Assembly: GCA_028023455.1 (NCBI GenBank)
Contig: JAQFVV010012396.1
Span: 5,558,085-5,622,084 of the forward strand
DNA length: 64,000 nucleotides
Reading direction: 5' to 3'
From: Epiperipatus broadwayi
Taxonomy: Eukaryota > Onychophora > Udeonychophora > Euonychophora > Peripatidae
This document shows positions 47,330 through 59,310 of the stretch, in pieces (position 1 is the first letter of the stretch; each line of letters begins with the position of its first letter). The notes under the pieces were generated by a model, which saw only the letters and a list, made by a program, of their open reading frames with translations, was not told where the DNA came from and searched no databases. The position numbers were made by a program, and so were the translations under genes.

Positions 47330-48030
47330 GAAAATTTCAGATTGTTTACATAAAAGTTAACTATCAGATAAGTGCTGACTTTGAGTTGATATTTTGGATT
47401 ATGTGTCTGAAATATTTTAGTGTCTTGCTGAGAAATGCCAAAAGCATGAAACTGGTCTGAGGATAGGTATCGTTTCTAGATAGGGATTTTTTAAATGCTT
47501 TCTCTTGCCAGCATTTATCAATAACTATTGCACACTCTTTAGTTTTTATAATTACAAGCTTATTAAATTAAGTCACACGATGTATGACTTATTTTTAATT
47601 GCTAAAATAGCTTTTGATTTAAAGTCTTAAGTGATGATATATTGCTAAGACTATTAATATATGGAATGGCTGAAGAATTCTCAGCCCCATATAGCTATTT
47701 AAGTTGGATAGCTGGATTTGAAAACATATAGGTGACTGAAATTTTCAGATTGTCTATTTAAAAGTTAACTATCAGGTAAGTGCTATTATTGAGTTGATAT
47801 TTTGGGTTATGTGTCTGAAATATTTTAGTGTCTCACTGAGAAATGCCAAAAGCATGAAACTGGTCTGAGAATAGGGATCATTTTTAAATAGGAATTTTTT
47901 AAATGCTTTTTCTTGTTGGCATTTATCAATAAAGCTTGTTAGAGCTATTGCATGCTCTTTAGTTTTTATAATTACAAGTTTATTAAATTAAGTCATGTGA
48001 TGTGTCACTTATTTTTAGTTACTGAAATTT
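47330..48030. repeat. Direct duplication of a 285-bp segment
   Basis: 47,330-47,612 and 47,738-48,030 are copies of each other, sharing for example 'gagaaatgccaaaagcatga' followed by 'aactggtctgag', and 'attacaagyttattaaatta' followed by 'agtca'. They are separated by 125 bp of unrelated sequence. There is no coding potential. It may be a tandemly duplicated interspersed repeat. Confidence 0.85.
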
Positions 48031-51000
48031 TTATTGTTTGACAGTTATGTTTAAAATGTAAAACAATAAATATCAATATCTGATAAATCTATGAAATTAT
48101 GCTTTAAAAGTTTAAAATATTTAGTAATTTTTACAGTATTTTAACATTTTATAACTGATAGTGCATATGTTAGCAATGAGCTTATAATTGCCTTCTCTGC
48201 AATTTTACTTGTTCAAAAATATAACATTTTATTTTTAACAAAGTTAAAACTACAATGGACAAAAGAAACCCATAAAGGCAGGGTTTAAAAATGATTCAAA
48301 TTGCTGAATTTCCTGTTATCCTGATATCTATAGAATTTTTTTGGAATTGAAAAATCAGAATAAAATATAAATAATTATAGTAATATTTAAAAAAAACTAA
48401 TAGTGATTTTTCTCAATAGATTACAAATGGACTCTCATAAAGTTCCTTGTCAAGAAAATTAAAGAAGCTAATATTTATTTTTCAGATGAAATGTGAGAAA
48501 AGATGTACATAGATCTTTAAATTATTTGTAGACTAATTCATTTCTACTTTTGTATCCCCCCCCCCCGTTTCATTCTTTATTTATTATCATTAAAAAAAAT
48601 TAACTATCAATAATAACATTCTAAACATATTTTTAATTTTTTTTCCAGTGTTTATAAATAAAAAGATAAATTATTTGCTAGCTTATGTTAAAAACTCAGT
48701 AATAGTAGATAAATATTAATAATGTGCCGGTCAAAATCGTGGATTCATTCAACAAGACCAATAATCCAAGCAAAAGTACCTTGAATCCAACCACACACAA
48801 GATACAGATGTCAAGGCAAGGGAACCTATTTGCCTGAATTATTGCCTCTCTGACTAATGGATAACGTTTGTGATGACACTAGCAGTCGTTGGTTTTATTC
48901 CGTCCCAGCTGGAAGTCACGGTTTACAAAGAGACTCAAAATAATAAAGGGTTTATATGATAAATTAATGATCCAAGTGAATTCTGATGATTGCAGAACAG
49001 TTCCAGATGTGATTTGATATCGATTACTAATGGTTTGAACCGTAATAATTGTAATTCTTTCTGGCAACATTACAAAGAAGTGAATTTAAATCAAAGAAAT
49101 ATTATAAATAAATAACTAGGGTAATTAATATTAGAGATTCGGAATGGTGACAAATTAGGCTAATTTAAAATAATAATATTGCAGGAATTTATTAAGAAAT
49201 TTATTATTGTTATACAAAATAAGTCAAGTTATGTTTATACAACTAGGTTATTATATTTCTTGAATTCGTCTTGATGTGGCTTTGATAAAAATTTAAAAAT
49301 TTGTTAATTGGTCTGCCAAGAACCAATCAGCAATAAAATGTTATTAGCCCTCTTTAAGAGATTACAAATAAATCTATTTTATATATAAATAACAAGACAT
49401 TAGTGAGTGTATTTAAAACACTATTACATTTAAATCAGTTGTCTATAATGAGTGTGGAAAGCAAAATAGTTTTTAAATAAATAAATGACAATTATATAGT
49501 CAGATTTAATTAATTTGGATTGGTTGGTTAAGGATGTGCCATCATGGCAGAGAGCATTTCAGGTTTGTAAATAACGATATATAAAAAAATAATGAAGGCA
49601 GTATGCTGTTATAGATTACAACAAAAGAACGAATGAATGAGGTCTGTTTCAAACCTCTAGGTGGCTTTGCTAAAAGAAATACCTGGTACATACAGGTAGA
49701 TGATGAGAAATGCTGGCCCTCCAGCCAAAATATGTCTCTGAATAATAATAGATTTGATGTGCTGGACTTTCCATACACATCTTAATGGCAATGCCCAAAA
49801 AAATATCCCTTGGTAGGAAATACGTCTACTTTGAGGGAAAGTGAAAGATTGGACTGGTCATATTTAAACTTCCAAAGGTCCTGAAAATTAAATAGCAAAG
49901 CAAGAACAATAATAATAAATGAATGGTTGTAGCTATAAATACATAATGCTTTAGACATGTATAGATAGATAGTATATCACTAACGAAAATAATAACTTAA
50001 TTCCTGATTACAATAATCAGCTCCCTGACATAATAGAAAGTCCCCAGAAACCTTAGGCCATTAAGGAATGGATCATAAATTATAATATAAAAAGAAAGGC
50101 AAGAATTAAAACTAAAATATAAATTGTTTTCCACACTTTCCAAATATTTCATTTATTAGTAAGTTATTAAATAGTTCATCATTGATAATTACAAAATAAG
50201 ACTGTCTTTTAATTAACATAGATGGGGCATTGAATATCAAACTCACTTCTGGTGAAGTTTGACAACATACAGCATAATGAATTGTACATCACAATTTTAA
50301 TATTTTCTGACATAAAATATATATGTATGAAATATATACTGATAAAATGCTATGATAAATGTGCTTTCAATGATTTTCTTTCAAGACATTTGTTTTACAG
50401 AAATCGTGATAGATTTTACTTAACTGATTTAATAAAATTCATTATTCTTTCAGAAATAATTACGATGGCCATTTTAAATTGGAGGTAATAATAAGATACC
50501 TAACCTTTTAAAATAATTTCAATTATTTAAAAATAAATTTATAATATAAAAGGTACAAAACTCAATGAGCTTTCTCTATTAATTAATTTAAGGGAAATAA
50601 GTCTCCTGTAATGGTTTTTAAATGGAAAAAAATAAGAGGGAGGGTTTAAAGTTAGTTGCTTATTGAGTTTTATACTTTGCAGTTTTAGTAAGTCGATATT
50701 ATAAATAAACCAGAAAAAAAAAATAAGATAAATTTGCCGCATCAAAATAATGTGAGATTTTTATAAGAATTGATAATTTTAAATTTAAGAGAAAAATTAA
50801 AAACACATTTTAAAATTAAGTTGTATAAACATTACAGATATATATAATATAAATTAATATTGATTTAGAAAACAAATAAAATAGAATCAGTGGCTTGTAA
50901 CAAATTAGACATTACCTCAACTGATTGGGAGATGTTCCATGGCTTGAAACAGGCAGTTATAAAGTCAGATCATTTAGCAGGCTTCCTTGACACAGTACAG

Positions 51001-51147
51001 TCTCTGGCTAGGTGTTGAGAGCACCAGAATGACATGTTGATGAGCTGGTGGAAGCAGAGCTCTGGAAAGCAATGGCCAATCTTTCCACCCTGTCATTTCT
51101 TTAGCCATGATGTATTATAAATCTAAAATACTCTCTTCAGTGAACTT
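48031..51147. other. Unassigned; a few less AT-rich patches
   Basis: A poly-C run lies at about 48,556-48,567. 48,725-49,080 and 50,920-51,110 are less AT-rich, but no translation gives a recognisable motif (the frame 48,879-49,070 minus is not convincing). No splice-framed exon or RNA gene is seen. Confidence 0.35.
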
Positions 51148-51233
51148 TCTTCAATTTTTGTTCCTCAATTAACTGTTCTTCAATAAACTGTTCTTCAATA
51201 ATTTGTTTTTCAATAAAACTGTTCTTCAATAAC
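51148..51233. repeat. 16-bp-like tandem repeat
   Basis: About five imperfect units of 'aactgttcttcaataa'. Confidence 0.75.
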
Positions 51234-52719
51234 AAAATTTTCCACTATTTATCTGATCTCGCTTTATCTATAGGATTCAATCTACATTGACATCTACCAA
51301 TTGCAATTGCTCTAAGCAGTTCTCTGAGGCTGGTGTCTGCTCGGGAGGGAAATCTATAATCCTGCATTAAACATGCCCAAGGGTTCATTTGCTAATTAAA
51401 AGAAAACAGCAACAAGTATATTAAGTTTATCAGTCATTGTATTAACAAAGCCTATTTAATTAAGATTTAGATTAACAAAAATAAAAATTTTATTCACAAA
51501 AATTTAGGAATTTGGTGCAATGACTTTCAAACTTATATTTGATATAAAATTTAAATACAAATTTACAAAATATATTTTACAATTATTAGATTGTTTGGTA
51601 ATTGATCCTTTAATGTACATTTATCAAAAGATAAATATAAAATGTTATCAACTGATTAATTGAAGAAAAATGAACTTTATTAAAAGAATTTAAAATATTT
51701 GTAACATTTTATAGATATCTAGGATTCAATTCAATTTAATAAATAAACACAATATACATTTTTACAAATATAAAATAAATAAACTATTATAAAATGTTAG
51801 TATTAATTATAAAATACAAATTAATTAAATAAAAAATTATAATATTGATTATAAATATACTACCACCAATTATGAGATGGGTATCAGTTAATATACAAGA
51901 TTGGGTTCAAACCCATACTAGTGCTGATGATATTGGCACTAGGTGAAGCAGAAATATGTACTATATTTCCAGCTTCAATAAATATGTTAAATATATAAAT
52001 TAGTACAATAAATTGACAAAAATATTTGATAAATATTTATAACAAATCTTTTACATTTGAGAAATCATTACTTTAAACTTATTTTAAATTTTGAATTATC
52101 ACTCAATGTAAAATCTTTTTGACCAATCTCTCTTACTACTTATGTATTTTACCAAAAAACCCTGGTCTGTAAAATGACATAGGAACTTTAAACATCTGAA
52201 CATTCACACAAAAGTGGTACTTTTTAATGTCAAATTGATCAATTTAATTTTGTAAATAGAATGTTTATAATAAACAATATTATACATATACAGTATTTAA
52301 TCTGATCAATTTTTCAGTATTCATAGTTTTCACTGAGACTGGTTAATTAATATTCATCTTACAACACCCAATGTTTCAGAAACATGACTTTAATGTTAAT
52401 TTATGTAATAAATTAACAAATGCATCTGAAAAATTGTTTTAGTCAATCAAATCTTTCAGTATTTGTTTATATACTCCTGCCAACTTATAAATCTTAAACT
52501 ATCAGTCAATATAAAATTGTTCAATCTAATATTTTTCTCACTATACATATACAATGTAGCCATGATATAAGCTATATTTTGTTCCACTCCCCACCCCCAA
52601 CATATATATAAATATCATGCATAATAGCTAAGTTTTTGTTGACAAGCTTTGATTACAATACAATAAGTGTTGCTTATTATACTATAGGTGGAGAGTACAG
52701 TAGTTTTTAACATATATAT
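51234..52719. other. AT-rich; one weak tRNA-like B-box near 51,905
   Basis: On the minus strand 'atgggtttgaacccaatct' (about 51,899-51,920) resembles a B box with its flanking stem, but no A box was found. The rest is AT-rich and unassigned. Confidence 0.35.
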
Positions 52720-52723
52720 ATAT

Positions 52724-54566
52724 TATACCTACCACCTCTTAACATCGTCTTAAACTTTTATAAATATCATTTATATAACATCAATAAAATATTCGATATT
52801 TATAAGAACGACTCGATACAGAACTTTGTACCTCCCTCTTACACAAAATCCTATCATACGGGGCTGTCAGTACCTCGGGTAGAGTGGTCAATATCATTGG
52901 CAAACATTCGCCAATAACATTAATACTCATTTACTAGATTAAACATTAGCCAACCAAACTCTTTATTTATTTAAAGGAAAAAATCCAATGGGCACCAGCC
53001 GACCTTTGTCGACAAGTCTGCCTGACCAATACGATCTAGTACCCGCTCCCGCTAGCTCAGCTAAAACATCAATAAAATACAAAATCCGCCTACTTAAAAA
53101 ATCAATTTACGAATCTTTCTCTGCGCTAGTTTTCTCGTTTCTTTTCCCAAATTCTAATTTAAAATTTTATTTCGCTCTCATAATCTCATAGGATACTCAT
53201 ATCCCATTTCTAAACTATAATTCATTATTATAACATTTACTATTTATTTGATCTACGATATTTATTTCTCCCCTTTTTTTTTTTTTTTTTTTTATAAATA
53301 ATCACTAACCCATTAAATCTCCGTTTACGCTGTTTCACTTCATTTGGTCTTATAATATAATTAATTACACTTTTGCTCAAATTTAGATAATATTTAATAT
53401 AACAAAAAATATCATATTATACATACATTTAGAAAATAATTATATGCACACAAATATATTTGAAATCACAATAAAAATCCCTTGATAGTGGAGCTAAAGA
53501 CAATTAGTAATTATTGTTCGTAACATAAAGTTCAAAGTTTATTATTCCATACATTACTACAGCTTTTAATTAGTGAATTAAGAATAAAATAAATATTACC
53601 TAGCATTCTCTTTTATGCCTGGTTCCGAGTGTAGCTTCTGATAGTATTTCTTTCGGTCAGTTAGCGCTAACTCTTTGCGATCCTTTTCCCGATGTCATTG
53701 GGATCCTGTGGGCTTCACCATGGACACTCCGCTTCCTTCTTGTTTTACATGAACATGATCGTCCTTCGAACTGTCTGCTGTTGGTATTGCATGGAAGGAT
53801 TCAGCTGGCTGTCCACACGATGGGTTTAACAATGCAGCATTATGTTTTATTTAAAACTTTGGACGTATATTAATAATATGAATATGAATTTAAGAATAAT
53901 CAACCGAACCAAATCAAAATCAAATTTTAATCATAATATCAAATTCAATCTAATAATAATAACAATAGAAAGTTCGCTCCTTTTATACTTTATGGTCCTT
54001 ATCTTGCGGATTCAATCTACATTCTGAATTTCTGCTATTGGACAATTATTTCTTTTCTTTCGAATCTCTACACAGTTTCATTGGTCATTCTTTAGATGAT
54101 TGCAAATTTCAATTTCTTTGTTAGAGTTATTTCACTAATTAGCTGTTTAATGGAAATTTCTTATGTTTGTCATTAGCTCCCATTGTTTATTACATTCCTT
54201 TGATTATATTCCTTTTATTATTATTATTATTATTATAAGACAAAACGAACTCCACCTTGTTTTTTTTTTTTCTAAAAGCAATCTTAAATCAAATTTCAAT
54301 TAAATCAAGTTTTAATTAAATCAAGTTTTTAATTCTTTAAGTTTTATTTAAATGTGATTCTAAAATTATATCTTATAAAACTGTCTAATTTATGCTTTTA
54401 ACGATAAACCCTTCTATGATAAAAAAATTTTTTTTTTTTTTATTTTACCCTACAAGACCTTTTATTTTTATTAAATATTTAAACAAATCTTTTATCAATT
54501 TATAATTCTCCAAAATTATGTGTAACTCCGAAGAAAACACACTCCTTCCTGATGTATCTCGGTACA
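52724..54566 (-). repeat. 3' LTR of gag-only element
   Basis: 1,843 bp. It includes a T-rich run (about 53,272-53,294) and a short ATT run (about 54,216-54,238) that vary in length against the other LTR. Short frames inside (52,988-53,191; 53,842-54,027) recur in both LTRs and are not taken as genes. Confidence 0.9.
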
Positions 54567-54590
54567 TTTTCTCCGTCCCCCCTTTTGAAA
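54567..54590 (-). promoter_or_regulatory. Polypurine tract
   Basis: On the minus strand AAAAGGGGGGACGGAGAAAA ends exactly at the LTR start TGTACC. It has one pyrimidine in 20 bases. It is the expected plus-strand DNA primer. Confidence 0.85.
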
Positions 54591-54808
54591 CTAAAATATC
54601 AATCTGAAGGTCTTAGTTTCAACGTTTAACTTTATTCTTATTATAAAATCCCCTCGATTTATTTTGATGGAAGTTCGTCCTCTCTCATTCTCGTGTATCT
54701 GTGTTACTTGTTAAGTTTTCGGTCCCGTTATACCTATTTATTTATATATGTTTTTTTTTTTATTTACGCTCGATCAGGTGGTTCTCCCTTTCTGCTATGT
54801 GGGTTGTT

Positions 54809-55929
54809 TTACCCATCCCATCTCCTATATCGATCTGGAGGTTCCCTAGCTAGATTGCCATAATCAACCTGTGTTAGAAATTCCGCCATTTCCTCCACTG
54901 ACCATCCATCTTTACTTAACATTAGCTGTTGTATATTTGGCGACATATTATTGCATAGTGTTCTGATTATCTGACCATCTGACATAGGGAATGCCGTCAA
55001 TGCCTTAAGTTTTGACACTTGTCGGTAAAAGAATTTCGCATACGTCTCTCCCCGCGCATTTGAATATCTCTCGTGGGATATTTTATACAGGATTCCATCT
55101 TGCCTAGCTTCATTCCAAAATGCCCTTAACATAGCCCATCTATATTTTCCAAATGTCTGCGGTTTCTCGTCCAAGGTGTGCCACCAATCACATGCTGTCT
55201 CTTGGAGGTAACTACTGGCCACTGCAACCTTGTCCTCTTCCAGTAAACTTTTACTATGGAACAGATTACTCAGGCTTTCTAAATGTTTCAGCGGGTTTTC
55301 TCCTACTTCCACTTTGAATACCGAAATGGTGAACTGCTTCTCCATAAATCTACTCGTCTGTTCACTGTGCCTATTCTCAATCTTAAAATCCTCATATTTC
55401 TGTTCTACCTGTCTTATTTTCTGCTCTGTGTCTCCCCTACATCTTTACATATCTCCTTTACTTTAGTTTTTATATTCTTGGTGGTCTCTATTTCATTCTT
55501 TAAGTTCCCTAATTCCTGTCGCATCGTTTCCTGGCTACTTATTAGATCTTGACATATCTCTTCCACACGTACTATTCTCTCTTCTATCTGGCTTTTCCCT
55601 ATACTGCTTGACTCTTCCCTCACTTCTATATTTTCTTTTAATTCTAATATTTCATGCCTTTCTTCTTCTACACCCTTTTTCATTACTCCTATCACTTCCT
55701 CGTATGCGTCCATTCTTGCTGTCAATTCCTGTTTCATTTCTCTCATCTCTGTCCTAAGTTCATTAATTTCCTGCTTCATTTCTTGTTGATTTTGTTTGAT
55801 GTCTTCGCGTATCTCTTTCATCATGTTCATCAAAATTTGAAATGCACTTTCTTCCACTATTTGCAGATTTTTAAAAAATATCGGGCTTACTTCTGGTGTT
55901 GCTCTCCCGTCGTTTCCACTTTCATCCAT
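54809..55929 (-). pseudogene. gag of the non-autonomous LTR element (one frameshift)
   Basis: Two overlapping minus-strand frames form one gag. The N-terminal part (55,929 to about 55,414, start chosen at MDESGNDG rather than the upstream MYVRKF) has a long Glu/Lys/Met-rich coiled coil. The second frame (55,345-54,809 and somewhat upstream) contains the capsid-like core: FKVEVGENPLKHLESL, ACDWWHTL, TFGKYRWAMLRAFW and YAKFFYRQVSKL, typical of Ty3/gypsy gag. A one-base shift near 55,430-55,440 separates them, and the first frame then stops at about 55,414. No zinc knuckle is seen at the C terminus, which ends RYRRWDG. Gag would form the particle shell that packages element RNA. The shift could be mutation or, less likely, programmed. 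Confidence 0.78.
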
Positions 55930-56218
55930 TTTTTTGATAATAAACTTACGTACGTACAACCAAAACCTAACCTTCCCAGTTCTTTTTTTTTTATGCTAAA
56001 ATTCCCCAGAGTGTCCCTATGCCTCCACGTTTTATATAATTGCAAAATCACTTTTACAGTTGCGCTGCTTATACCTTTTCTAATCCTACTATCACACTCC
56101 CTCCCGCTTCTTTTTACTAGCTATCACTTATGTCACTCATACACGACTCTGGCCACACCACTTACAAACATCCAGTCATGACTCACATCGGTCCTGCCAT
56201 TCAAAATGTTTAGTTTCG

Positions 56219-56235
56219 CCCCACATTGGGCGCCA
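56219..56235 (-). promoter_or_regulatory. Primer-binding site
   Basis: On the minus strand TGGCGCCCAATGTGGGG starts two bases inside the 5' LTR. TGG at the start fits the complement of a tRNA CCA end. The tRNA species is not assigned. A degraded relative of this sequence lies near 35,961 in the other LTR element. Confidence 0.85.
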
Positions 56236-56237
56236 TT

Positions 56238-57721
56238 TATACCTACTGCCTCTTAACGTCGTCTTAAACTTTTATAAATATCATTTATATAACATCAATA
56301 AAATATTCGATATTTATAAGAATGACTCGATACAGAAATTTGTACCTCCCTTTTACACAAAATCCTATCATACGGGGCTGTCAGTACCTCGGGTAGAGTG
56401 GTCAATATCATTGGCAAACATTGGCCAATAACATTAATACTCGTTTACTAGATTAAACATTAGCCAACCAAACTCTTTATTTATTTAAAGGAAAAAATCC
56501 AATGGGCGCCAGCCGACCTTTGTTGACAAGTCTGCCTGACCAATACAATCTAGTACCCGCTCCCGCTAGCTCAGCTAAAACATCAATAAAATACAAAATC
56601 CGCCTACTTAAAAAATCAATTTACGAATCTTTCTCTGCGCTAGTTTTCTCATTTCTTTTCCCAAATTCTAATTTAAAATTTTATTTCGCTCTCATAATCT
56701 CATAGAATACTCATATCCCATTTCTAAACTATAATTCATTATTATAACATTTACTATTTATTTGATCTACGATATTTATTTCTCCCCCTTTTTTTTTTTT
56801 TTATAAATAATCACTAACCCATTAAATCTCCATTTACGCTGTTTCACTTCGTTTGGTCTTATAATATAATTAATTACACTTTTGCTCAAATTTAGATAAT
56901 ATTTAATATAACAAAAAATATCATATTCTACATACATTTAGAAAATAATTATACGCACACAAATATATTTGAAATCACAATAAAAATCCCTTGATAGTGG
57001 AGCTAAAGACAATTAGTAATTATTGTTCGTAACATAAAGTTCAACATTTATTATTCCATACATTACTACGGCTTTTAATTAGTGAATTAAGAATAAAATA
57101 AATATTACCTAGCATTCTCTTTTATGCCTGGTTCCGAGCGTAGCTTCTGATAGTATTTCTTTCGGTCAGTTAGCGCTAACTATTTGCGATCCTTTTCCCG
57201 ATGTCATTGGGATCTTGTGGGCTTCACCATGGACACTCTGCTTCCTTCTTGTTTTACGCGAACATGATCATCCTTCGAACTGTCTGCTGTTGGTATTGCA
57301 TGGAAGGATTCGGCCGGCTGTCCACACAATGGGTTTAACAATGCAGCATTATGTTTTATTTAAAACTTTGGACGTATATTAATAATATGAATATGAATTT
57401 AAGAATAATCAACCGAACCGAATCAAAATCAAATTTTAATCATAATATCAAATTCAATCTAATAATAATAACAATAGAAAGTTCGCTCCTTTTATACTTT
57501 ACGGTCCTTATCTTGCGGATTCAATCTACATTCTGAATTTCTGCTATTGGACAATTATTTCTTTTCTTTCGAATCTCTACACAGTTTCATTGGTCATTCT
57601 TTAGATGATTGCAAATTTCAATTTCTTTGTTAGAGTTATTTCACTAATTAGCCGTTTAATGGAAATTTCTTATGTTTGTCATTAGCTCCCATTGTTTATT
57701 ACATTCCTTTGATTATATTCC

Positions 57722-57755
<34 letters not shown>

Positions 57756-58085
57756 AGACAAAACGAACTCCACCTTGTTTTTTTTATTCTAAAAGCAATC
57801 TTAAATCAAATTTCAATTAAATCAAGTTTTAATTAAATCAAGTTTTTAATTCTTTAAGTTTTATTTAAATGTGATTCTAAAATTATATCCTATAAAACTA
57901 TCTAATTTATGCTTTTAACGATAAACCCTTCTATGTTAAAAAAATTTTTTTTTTTTTTTTATTTTACCCTACAAGACCTTTTATTTTTATTAAATATTTA
58001 AACAAATCTTTTATCAATTTATATTTCTCCAAAATTATGTGTAACTCCGAAGAAAACACACTCCTTCCTGATGTATCTCGGTACA
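56238..58085 (-). repeat. 5' LTR of gag-only element
   Basis: 1,848 bp, nearly identical to 52,724-54,566. It lies directly against an AT run and the Penelope-like fragments. Confidence 0.9.
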
Positions 58086-58099
58086 ATATATATATATAT

Positions 58100-58704
58100 A
58101 TTAACAGTTTACAAACTATTACAAACAATCCTTAAATCCGCAGAAGTACTTTTGGTTAATTTCTTAAACCTGCTTCAACTGCCATTAAATTTAAAAAAAA
58201 GGTGGAAGCAAATGTCATCAATTCAAATCCCACAAATCTCATATTTTAATGTTAGCAGCTTGTCAATTTATTAAATGGATTTTATTCCTGTTTATAAAAA
58301 TTGCCTCTTTAATTTTCTTTTACTATGGTTTCTCTCTTCACAAAGAATTTTCACATTTTCAAAATCAAATTTAAATTTATATTTACATGTTTTTTCATGA
58401 GCAAAGAAAACTGAAGGAGACATTAAATCACCATTATTTTTACTTTTTACACACTTATATAACAATCCATGCTCCCTCAATCTTTTCTCAATACTGCACC
58501 TAGATTCACCTATATATGATAGCATACAATCACAAAAAATTTGATATATGACATTACTTTTCTGCTTGACAGGTATTACATCCTTAGAATTATTGACTAA
58601 TTTATTAATATTGTTTGAAACATAGAATGACACATTAAACACATTCTTATATATATCCTTAAAAAATTTCATTTGTGGATTTGAAATAAATGGAATAGAT
58701 ATTA
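58100..58704 (-). mobile_element. Penelope-like element 3' fragment (minus copy)
   Basis: The frame 58,292-58,672 (minus) carries the GIY-YIG endonuclease segment of Penelope-like elements: VIYQIFCDCMLSYIGES, then IEKRLREHGLLYKC, then HEKTCKYKFKFDFENVKIL. Tyr, Ile, Gly and the Arg/His of the module are visible. The reverse transcriptase is missing, so the copy is 5'-truncated. It forms one arm of a large inverted repeat with 58,716-59,310. Confidence 0.85.
58292..58672 (-). pseudogene. GIY-YIG endonuclease, Penelope-like (fragment)
   Basis: A 126-codon open frame. The N-terminal part KKFFKDIYKN-like leads into YVSNNINKLV and a QKSNVIYQIFCDCML...YIGES block, the first part of GIY-YIG. RCSIEKRLREH gives the conserved Arg. 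HEKTCKYKF follows. This nuclease nicks target DNA in active elements. It lacks the RT domain and a start of its own, so it is a relic in spite of being open. Confidence 0.8.
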
Positions 58705-58715
58705 ATAGTAAACAA

Positions 58716-59310
58716 TGGATATCTATTCCATTTATTTCAAATCTACAAGTGAAATTTTTTAAGGCTATATATAAAAATGTGTTTAATGTTTCATTCTATG
58801 TTCCAAACAATATTAATAAATTAGTCAATAATTCTAAGGAAGTAATACTCGTCAGGCAGAAAAGTAATGTCATATATCAAAAAAAAATTGTGATTGTATG
58901 CTATCATATATATATATATAGGTGAATCTAGGTGCAGTATTTAGAAGAGATTGAGGGAGCATGAATTGTTATATAAGTGTGTAAAATGTAAAAATAATGG
59001 TGATTTAATGTTTTCTTCAGTTTTCTTTGATCATGAAAAAACATGTAAATATAAATTTAAATTTGATTTTGAAAATGTGAAAATTCTTCATGAAGAGAGA
59101 AACCATAGTAAAAGAAAAATTAAAGAGGCAACTTTTATAAACAGGAATAAAATGCATTTAATAAATCGACAAGCTGCTAACATTAAAATACGAGATTCGT
59201 GGGATTTGAATTGATGACGTTTCCTTCTACCTTTTTTTTTAATTTAATGGCAGTTGAGGCAGGTTTAAAAAATTAACCAAAAGTACTTCTGTGGATTTAT
59301 GCAATTGTTT
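58716..59310 (+). mobile_element. Penelope-like element 3' fragment (plus copy)
   Basis: Inverted partner of 58,100-58,704. It translates to the same region, with a stop just after RCSI and an AT-run expansion (about 58,905-58,920) in the YIG block, then REHELLYKCVK and HEKTCKYKFKFDFENVKIL (58,951-59,214). The two copies meet at a short centre (about 58,705-58,715). The arm ends match at 'aaccaaaagtacttctg'. Confidence 0.85.

Larger units (their letters stand above)
52724..58085 (-). mobile_element. gag-only, non-autonomous LTR retrotransposon
   Basis: The two LTRs are 52,724-54,566 and 56,238-58,085. On the minus strand they start TGTACCGAGATACATC and end near GGTAGGTATA. ATAT flanks both sides (52,720-52,723 and 58,086-58,089), inside AT runs, so the duplication is plausible but not diagnostic. 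The 1.67-kb interior has a primer-binding site next to the 5' LTR, one gag gene with a frameshift, and a polypurine tract next to the 3' LTR. No protease, RT or integrase is present. The LTRs look nearly identical over 1.84 kb, differing by scattered substitutions and homopolymer or ATT-run lengths, so the insertion is recent. It needs helper proteins in trans. Confidence 0.88.

Noticed and set aside
51899-51920. tRNA or SINE at a B-box-like motif
   Set aside because: No A box, body or tail was found; a single short motif is not enough.
55654-56181. 175-aa plus-strand frame
   Set aside because: It is the antisense shadow of the gag coiled coil and leader; it has no motif.
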